Below, one piece after another: positions 1-5,900 of a stretch of 13,770 nt of DNA (its first letter is position 1; each line of letters begins with the position of its first letter). The DNA is taken from assembly GCA_009918425.1 (NCBI GenBank), contig RGEC01000036.1, forward strand, positions 1 to 13,770, written 5' to 3'. Position numbers and translations under genes: made by a program. The notes below the pieces were generated by a model that was not told the DNA's origin, did no database searches, and saw only the letters and a list, made by a program, of their open reading frames with translations. This DNA comes from Bacteroidota bacterium (GTDB taxonomy: Bacteria; Bacteroidota; Bacteroidia; NS11-12g; UBA955).

Positions 1-91
1 TTTTTACACCTTTGGACATTTAAAACGCCGATTAATTATATAAAAAAATGAATTAAATATTATTTATATTGATATTAATAATATCTTAAAA
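1..91. other. AT-rich leader with a virus-like intergenic motif
   Basis: This stretch is extremely AT-rich (bases 61-120 hold only 7 G or C) and contains no gene. Bases 1-34 form a less AT-rich block reading ACACCTTTGGACATTT followed by AAAACGCCGATT, then poly-A/T-rich sequence runs up to the ATG at 92. From memory the first block resembles a recurrent intergenic element of environmental algal giant viruses (mesomimivirus-like), which would match the protein encoded next to it, but this could not be searched. No Bacteroidota TAnnTTTG box and no Shine-Dalgarno lies in front of the ATG. Confidence 0.4.
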
Positions 92-544
92 ATGGTTTTT
101 ATATACATAATTCAATTAGAGCAAGGAAAATATTATATTGGAAAAACGAATAATCCACAATTTCGGTTGGAAAGTCATTTTAATTCAAATGGTTCTGAAT
201 GGACAAAAATATACAAACCATTAAGAGTAATAGAAGTGAAACCAAATTGTGATGATTATGATGAAGACAAAATTACGAGACAATATATGGATAAATATGG
301 AATAAATAATGTTCGTGGTGGTTCATTTGTTTCGGTAAAATTAGAGAAATCAACAATAGAGACTTTACAACAAATGAGTAATGGAACAAATAATAAATGT
401 TTTGTTTGCGGAAAGGCAGCACACTACACTTATCGCACTTCCGGAGGCGAAGATCTGGTACTTGTTGGCCATACAGACATGTATGAATCCCGCTGCAAAA
501 CCCACTGGGAAGAAGGAATGGGGCAGCCATTACCCGAGTGGTAA
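92..544 (+). CDS. Chimeric ORF: giant-virus-type GIY-YIG domain fused to thymidine kinase zinc-lasso tail
   Basis: The 150-residue ORF has two unlike halves. Residues 4-31 carry a GIY-YIG nuclease core (FIYIIQLEQGKYYIGKTNNP, then R25 and H29), followed by SEWTKIYKP, a DEDK helix with a candidate catalytic Glu58, and YGINNVRGG (Asn73). This arrangement is typical of small GIY-YIG proteins of algal giant viruses, which usually end in a CCHC zinc knuckle opening CFxCGKxGH. Here the opening is present (C103, C106, H111) but the last knuckle Cys is absent. From residue 103 the chain instead matches the C-terminal lasso of thymidine kinase: CxxCG, YRT, VLVG, YESRC, with C135 and H138 as remaining zinc ligands. 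Base composition changes at the same point, from about 28% GC (121-360) to about 50% (421-600). The stop overlaps the convergent downstream gene by 15 bases. The ORF is certain; whether it is a real fusion or a contig-join artefact is not. Confidence 0.6.
   Translation: MVFIYIIQLEQGKYYIGKTNNPQFRLESHFNSNGSEWTKIYKPLRVIEVKPNCDDYDEDKITRQYMDKYGINNVRGGSFVSVKLEKSTIETLQQMSNGTNNKCFVCGKAAHYTYRTSGGEDLVLVGHTDMYESRCKTHWEEGMGQPLPEW
398..544 (+). pseudogene. tdk: 3' fragment of thymidine kinase (zinc-binding lasso)
   Basis: Residues 103-139 of the chimeric ORF align by eye with the end of type II thymidine kinases: CxxCG, then an aromatic residue and YRT, a short acidic turn, VLVG, YE and a final CxxH (most relatives have CxxC). 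In thymidine kinase this segment binds zinc and closes over the thymidine base. The ATP-binding P-loop and the rest of the roughly 145-residue catalytic part are not in the window, so this fragment cannot phosphorylate thymidine. Its GC content matches the bacterial genes to the right, suggesting that it is the native end of a tdk gene whose 5' part was replaced or lies on another contig. Confidence 0.6.
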
Positions 545-1300
545 AAATGCCACAGGCAGCAGTGCATCCAGCCACCATCGGTAGGTATTTTCCCTGAATT
601 TTGTTTCGTTTATCAGAATCATAAACGACAAAAATGCATAAATAGCCAGTCCAAACCCTCCTTTAAAGTCAAAAACCCACTGCATTATTATGCCGGCGGC
701 TGAAACAATCACAAGACCATAAACCAGGTAATTTTTCTTGAACCCAACGTGAAAAAGATTAGCATTCCCCAGTTCTGCATCTTTATTGCGCTCCAGGAAG
801 GCAAAAACCAGCACATTGCTCAAACAAACCAGCGGGGCAATCAAGATTTCCGGGTGCAGAAAAGGAAAAGAAACTGCAAAACCCACACCCAGCGATATAA
901 GGAGGCATTTTATTAAAAGAAATAATTGGGTTGCTTTCCTACGAACGAAAAAATACAGTGCAGCAATGAGCAGTGTTGGCCAAAATCGAAGCATGAAAAC
1001 ACGTAGGCTTTCCATAATTCCTGCATAAAAAACAACTGCCCCAAAAACACAGGCCGAAAGGACAAACAAAGCCATATATGCACGCAAATAGCACCTGAGA
1101 GAATTATTTTGAAACCTAATTAGATCCAAACCGTGATCCAGGGCATAATAGCCCAGCGTTGACAGAAAAAGCAGGATTGTATTGGCATCAAACTGCCCAT
1201 GTAGTCCATAACTCAAGGCTATGGCCCAGGCCGTAATAAAGATGCCGATAAATTCGGTTAAAGGATAAAAATGCCGAAATTCAGTTTTTGAGTGCAACAA
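530..1300 (-). CDS. UbiA-like polytopic membrane protein
   Basis: A 256-residue, very hydrophobic protein with about seven to eight predicted helices (for example residues 15-32, 74-94, 106-119, 125-147, 150-169, 192-210, 214-231, 243-255). Two acidic motifs sit at loop positions: YALDHGLDLIR at 52-62 (D55, D59) and LERNKD at 169-174. These resemble the two Asp-rich motifs of the UbiA prenyltransferase superfamily in the divergent form (LDxxLDxRR-like, then ERDxD) seen in unassigned bacterial members. No substrate can be named and the motifs are weaker than in UbiA or MenA. No ATG is available near the N-terminus: the first usable codon is a TTG at 1300, inside the last codons of the Nfu gene, with an in-frame stop just upstream (1307-1309). 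It therefore overlaps that gene by 20 bases and is probably translated by coupling. It is the last gene of the minus-strand operon. Confidence 0.6.
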   Translation of the reverse strand: MLHSKTEFRHFYPLTEFIGIFITAWAIALSYGLHGQFDANTILLFLSTLGYYALDHGLDLIRFQNNSLRCYLRAYMALFVLSACVFGAVVFYAGIMESLRVFMLRFWPTLLIAALYFFVRRKATQLFLLIKCLLISLGVGFAVSFPFLHPEILIAPLVCLSNVLVFAFLERNKDAELGNANLFHVGFKKNYLVYGLVIVSAAGIIMQWVFDFKGGFGLAIYAFLSFMILINETKFRENTYRWWLDALLPVAFLPLG

Positions 1301-1526
1301 TGGAACCTAAGCCGGGAATGGCCCTGCGAAGTGTTTCTTCAATACCGGCGGTCATGGTCATTTCGCTCATTTCGCATGAACTGCAGGCACCGGTAAGTCT
1401 TAAAACCACGTCGCCTTCCCCTTTTACTTCCACCAGCTCTACATTGCCACCATCAGCCTGCAAATACGGCCTGATAGTATTGAGTGCCTCTTCAATGCGA
1501 AAATTCAGGGTTTCGGTTTCAGACAT
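1281..1526 (-). CDS. NifU C-terminal domain (Nfu) Fe-S scaffold protein
   Basis: An 81-residue stand-alone Nfu domain, which holds and passes on [4Fe-4S] clusters in the cytoplasm. Visible family features are IRPYLQADGGNVEL at 18-31, a hydrophobic strand DVVLRLTGAC, and the cluster-binding CxxC (C48, C51) in GACSSCEMSEMTM followed by the helix GIEETLRRAIP. Canonical members usually have Pro after the second Cys; here it is Glu. The start is taken at the ATG at 1526 (MSETETL); another in-frame ATG at 1541 would add MYNNL but falls too close to the end of the upstream gene and adds no conserved sequence. It lies 20 bases after the mrp stop, a common pairing of a cluster scaffold with its carrier. 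Its 3' end overlaps the start of the next gene. Confidence 0.88.
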   Translation of the reverse strand: MSETETLNFRIEEALNTIRPYLQADGGNVELVEVKGEGDVVLRLTGACSSCEMSEMTMTAGIEETLRRAIPGLGSIVALKN

Positions 1527-1546
1527 AAGGTTGTTGTACAAAATTA

Positions 1547-2599
1547 CTAAACAGCCATTGAATTTACAATACTTACCCTGCGGGCAACCTCAGCCGCCAG
1601 AGACAGATAGGGTTTAAACACATCTGCTTCTGCATTGATTCGGCCTTCATCGGCCATGGCCATATAATCCTGAATCAGGGGAAGTTCGCCCAGGAAATCA
1701 ATTCCGGTTTCTTCTGCGAGTCTTTTGCCGCCGCCCTGCCCAAAAATGTAATATTTTTTTTCGGGCATGTCATCCGGTACAAAGTAAGACATATTCTCCA
1801 CCACCCCCAGAATAGGCTTGGCAATGGAAGGCATTTTAAACATTGAAACAGCGCGTCTGGCATCGGCCATAGCTACTTCCTGCGGCGTTGTTACCAGCAC
1901 CAGGCCGGTGAGTGGTACCATTTGACTGAGCGTAATCTGCACATCGCCGGTTCCGGGCGGCAAATCAATAATCAGGTAATCCAGATTGCCCCATTCGGTA
2001 TCGTTCACAAACTGTCTGAAAGCGCTGCTAATCATGGGTCCGCGCCACACAATAGCCTGATCCGGAGCCGCCATAAAACCGATGCTCAATAACTTTATAC
2101 CTTGTTTTTCAATTGGTACTATCCACTGCTTACCATCGCGCTGAATCATGGGAGGGGCCTCTTTAACACCAAACATGGTGGGAATAGAAGGACCATAAAT
2201 ATCAGCATCAAGTAAGCCTACAGAAGCGCCCGACTGTTTCAACGCAAGTGCCAGAGAAACGGCCACGGAGCTTTTCCCAACGCCGCCTTTACCGCTGCCC
2301 ACCGCGATTACATTTTTCACGCCGGGCAACGCGGCATCTTCTGTTCGGGTGCTGCTCACTTTGCTGGTTACATTGATATCAACAGCAATATTGGGGTCAA
2401 CCATCATACGAATGGCGGTTTTGCAAGCATTCACCATCATGTCTTTCATAGGACATGCCGGTGTAGTGAGCACCAGGTCGAAGGATATGGTATCGGCAAT
2501 TTTCAATTGCTGAATCATACCCAGGGTTACCAGATCTTTCTTAAGGTCCGGATCATCAACATGGCTTAGTGCTGCCAATACTTTTTCTTCGGTGATCAT
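1547..2599 (-). CDS. Mrp/ApbC family Fe-S cluster carrier ATPase
   Basis: A 350-residue cytoplasmic P-loop protein of the Mrp/NBP35 family, which accepts and delivers Fe-S clusters. Residues 1-80 form the MIP18-like (DUF59) domain, with VDDPDLKKDLVTLGMI and the conserved TTPACPMKD (C49). Residues 95-345 form the deviant Walker ATPase: GSGKGGVGKSS at 101-111 with the signature lysine K104, DADIYGPSIP at 131-140, and DLPPGTGD at 212-219. In place of the CxxC found in most Mrp proteins after ENMS(Y/V) there is YFVPDDMPEKKYYIFG (residues 272-287), a cysteine-free variant that I recall from other Bacteroidota. Cluster bridging through that site is therefore doubtful. The ATG overlaps the stop of the preceding gene (ATGA, 2596-2599), and an Nfu scaffold gene follows at once. 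Confidence 0.92.
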   Translation of the reverse strand: MITEEKVLAALSHVDDPDLKKDLVTLGMIQQLKIADTISFDLVLTTPACPMKDMMVNACKTAIRMMVDPNIAVDINVTSKVSSTRTEDAALPGVKNVIAVGSGKGGVGKSSVAVSLALALKQSGASVGLLDADIYGPSIPTMFGVKEAPPMIQRDGKQWIVPIEKQGIKLLSIGFMAAPDQAIVWRGPMISSAFRQFVNDTEWGNLDYLIIDLPPGTGDVQITLSQMVPLTGLVLVTTPQEVAMADARRAVSMFKMPSIAKPILGVVENMSYFVPDDMPEKKYYIFGQGGGKRLAEETGIDFLGELPLIQDYMAMADEGRINAEADVFKPYLSLAAEVARRVSIVNSMAV

Positions 2600-2898
2600 G
2601 ACTTTCTCTTAAAAATATTAACCAGTCTGCGAAAAAAACGTTTTTCAAATTCCCAGAAAAACCGGAATTGCCCGAAAATGGCTCCATACATCAATAAAAT
2701 TACATTGTAGAAAGGCAAAATCAACCAATAATAACTGTAGGTAAACCATTTCTCATGCGCCCAGTCAAATTCCGATTTCAGAAAACGCCTAAGAAGCATT
2801 ACTGTTGTTCCGGTGAGGGCAAAAACACATAAAATAATCCAAACTTTTCCTGCGGAATCCACATTCCACCGACGCTTCAGGTTTTCAATCCATGACAC
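2596..2898 (-). CDS. Small two-helix membrane protein of unknown function (DUF6787-like)
   Basis: A 100-residue protein with a short basic N-terminus (ENLKRRWNVDSAGK), helix one at about 18-37, helix two at about 52-75, and a strongly basic tail ending FFRRLVNIFKRKS. The segment IFGQFRFFWEFEKRFFRR resembles the end of a small Bacteroidota membrane family that I recall as DUF6787; that name is from memory. The start is a GTG at 2898, because no ATG exists before the first helix. The TACCTTTG box four bases upstream puts the expected transcription start at or next to the GTG, so the transcript may be leaderless. It is first in the operon and overlaps mrp by four bases, so it is co-expressed with the Fe-S genes, but nothing in its sequence shows a metal or cluster role. 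Confidence 0.7.
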   Translation of the reverse strand: MSWIENLKRRWNVDSAGKVWIILCVFALTGTTVMLLRRFLKSEFDWAHEKWFTYSYYWLILPFYNVILLMYGAIFGQFRFFWEFEKRFFRRLVNIFKRKS

Positions 2899-2902
2899 GA
2901 TG

Positions 2903-2910
2903 CAAAGGTA
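2903..2910 (-). promoter_or_regulatory. -7 promoter box of the mrp operon
   Basis: The minus strand reads TACCTTTG, an exact match to the Bacteroidota -7 consensus TAnnTTTG, four bases before the GTG at 2898. No TTTG -33 element is seen at the expected 19-base spacing. The box lies in the 33-base gap after the protease stop codon, so the operon appears to have its own promoter. Confidence 0.55.
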
Positions 2911-2931
2911 ATCCTAAAAAGTGGCGCTGCA

Positions 2932-5900
2932 TTAACGCATCAGGTAAATAACGCCAACCTGCTCTTTGAACGAAGCATCTCCTTTGCTGGCACGCAGTTT
3001 CAGTTCTTCGCCGCCATCTTTCACCGTTACCTTGTAGAAATAGGTACCATTACCCAGCTTATCGCCAAACTGATCTGTTCCATCCCATGTCCAGTCTGTA
3101 ATATTATTCCCTATTCTGAGATTGCCCAGTTCTTCTTTGCTCACTTCTTTCACCACACGGCCTTCCACGTTCATAATCTTTACGCGAATTTCCTCGGGAA
3201 TTCTTGTTCCGGTGAGGGTAAAAACAAACCGCATTTTGCTTGTAAAAGGATTGGGATACGGGTAAAAACGGGTGACGGTCTGTTCGCGTACTACATTGAA
3301 GCCGATTTCGTAATCATTACTGCCGGCCTGATTTCCGGAATAATCCCAGCTTTGCACTTTTAATATGTAATTGCCATCGGCCAGGTCCACGGGGCGATAT
3401 TCCATGCGTGCTCGATTGTGATAATTATTGGCCGGTGTATAAACCAGTTCCGGACCGCTCACGGGATCAAAATTCGATGATCCGGGCTTCTTCACAAAAA
3501 GAACCATTTTTTGGGAATCAGATTGTAGCAGGTGCTTATTCTCATCCTTGCTGCTTACCAGTATGAATGGCGACGGGCTTACAATTTCACCATTCATGAT
3601 GTGTTTACCATCAAATGTCACATCCAGTAATGGATTCACAATATCTTTTTGCACGTAGAAATTGAGAATGGCTGCATTGTTTGCCATACTCAGCTCGGGC
3701 TGTTTGTATCCTGGATTAAAAGCAATCTGGAGGGCATAGGGACCACTCAAACCCAATGTTGAAAGCTTATCCTTAAAAACAAACAAAGAATCGGGCTTCA
3801 GGGCATTAAAACGCATTTTCCCTGCTTTTACCTGTAGACGGGTTACTTTATGAAATATTTTATATTCCAGGTCAATACTGTCTCTGAAAACCACCTTGCT
3901 GATATTTTTAAAGGGCAGAGCAACATTAAACGTATCGCCCTCATAAAGTGTATCATTATAAAATTTATAACCGGCCAGCGGAGACGGGAAAAGAGTTCCT
4001 TCCGGGACGGGGGCATGGGTTACACGCCAGTGCAATAAATTGGGCGCAGTATTTCCCAACGGATCGGCAAATTGACCTTTCAGGTAAATGTATTTGTATT
4101 TACTGGTGTTGATTGAGGACAAATCCTGTTGTGCAAGTATGGCATTTGGAACTAATAACTGATCTGCCCCCCCCGTGTCAACACCATGTATCTCAATTGC
4201 AACTGCATCATCTTCGGTCGTTCCGTTTCTGCTAATTACCGGACGGGAATACATAGCACCAAACTTATCTGCGGGACCAATCCGTTCGCTCTTCATGCTG
4301 CCGCTGTTGGCATCGCCAATCATATCGGCTTCAACACCCACATAGGCAGAAACAGAGCCAAATGTGTGTTTTTCCTGAGCTGTTCCGGGTTTTGAACCTT
4401 TTTTACCCAAGCAAACCCACATGGCATCTGCGGTGCGGTACTGTGCACTGTCAAAAATATTGCTGCCGATATCATTCAAAGCCTGCAGCACTTCCGGTTT
4501 CCATGTATTCGCAAAATTTTGCCTGCGGCTGAATATGGTTACGTAATTACTGTCGGGCAAAGCATTGATAAAATTGATAAACTTATCCTGCTCATCATTG
4601 ATATTCATTTGAAAAGCATAATAGAGTTGTTCATTAGAGCTGTGTCCAAAAGTTGTCCAAAGGGCTCCCGGCCAGCAATCCGGCCAGATCTTAGAAGGAT
4701 CTACAGCTTCCCGTAGCAGTTTTTTACCGTTCCATGGAATGGCAACCAGACCTTCCTTACATACGCCCCAATTCATATCCTGTCCACCAAAACCACCCTC
4801 TTTAACCCCTTTATTGGGATGATACATATACTGACAGTCTATGTAAATCTTTTTGAGAACCTTTTTAAACAATAGACTTTTGGAAGCCGAATCGGTTCTT
4901 AGGTCGATTAATTCATTTTGAGATACCGGATTTGTGTATTGCCAGTGTACATTTTGCATCCAGCCGTCTGTATGCGATTTAATATAGGTAAAGGACCCAA
5001 TCTGCCAGCCTCCACCCTCATTTACCGATGCACTGATTCGGGCCCTCCAGAAATAGGCCAGGGTATCTTTCAGCAATGGCAGTTTCACGGACCACTTGGC
5101 AAGAATGGCGCGATTCAGCGGTTTCCCCTGCTTTTCAAGTGAAATAAGCAGCGGACTGTTGAAACGTGGTGTGGTATCCAGTTCAAAATAATAATCCTCA
5201 TTTTGCTTGAAAATATCACCTGCCTGAGCAATCAGATCAACCGTATCTCTACCCCAGATGGCAAAATTTTTAGGGGAAACCAGATTAACTCCATTACCAG
5301 GGATATAGCGTTTTAACGTTGCCGAATTGTTAAGGTATGTATATTCAGCAGGGTTTTTAGCAGGATTCACATTTACACTAAACAGATTTTCACCCCTTAC
5401 CTGGACATCTTTTGAGGCCACACGCAGGTATATGGTATCTTCAAAACCGCGCTGTTTAGAACGGGTGCTGTAGTTTCTTTTGGTTATGCCATCCGGATAA
5501 ACCCATTGAAGGTTTACAGAAAAACTGTCAGGCACACCCCGTCCGTAGTTTCGAATAACTACCCCTACATCAAAGCTATCCATCAGGGCAAATGCATTTT
5601 CAGGTTTCAGAAAAATGCTTTGGCCTGTGATGCTCAAATCCGGCAATTGCGGGGTATAAACCGCCACAGCGGGATCTCCTTGCAGGAACCACTGCCGTGC
5701 ATGAATTTTATTAAGCGAAGAAGACGGATTTTGCCATCTGGCCAATGTTGTTTTCAACACCCCGCCCAGGGTTTTATTGGGGGTAGAATCGAAATAACTT
5801 TCATAGAAATAACGCATCTGGGAACTAAGGGTGTAGAGTTCGCTCAGAGAAACCTGCCCCATAAAGGCTATGGCCCCTTTTTTCTCACCGCGGAATATAC

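Noticed and set aside
398..445. A complete CCHC zinc knuckle following the GIY-YIG domain
   Set aside because: C103, C106 and H111 are present but no Cys follows four residues after the His. The later C135/H138 and the YRT, VLVG and YESRC residues fit the thymidine kinase lasso instead.
786..1028. Open frame on the plus strand inside the UbiA-like gene, and similar antisense frames within the protease, PLP-enzyme and dehydrogenase genes
   Set aside because: They overlap well-supported genes, lack recognisable domains or start signals, and look like chance reading frames opposite real coding sequence.
2899..2960. Possible terminator between the protease stop and the mrp operon
   Set aside because: A few complementary GCG/CGC bases precede a short T run on the minus strand, but no stem longer than about four pairs could be built.
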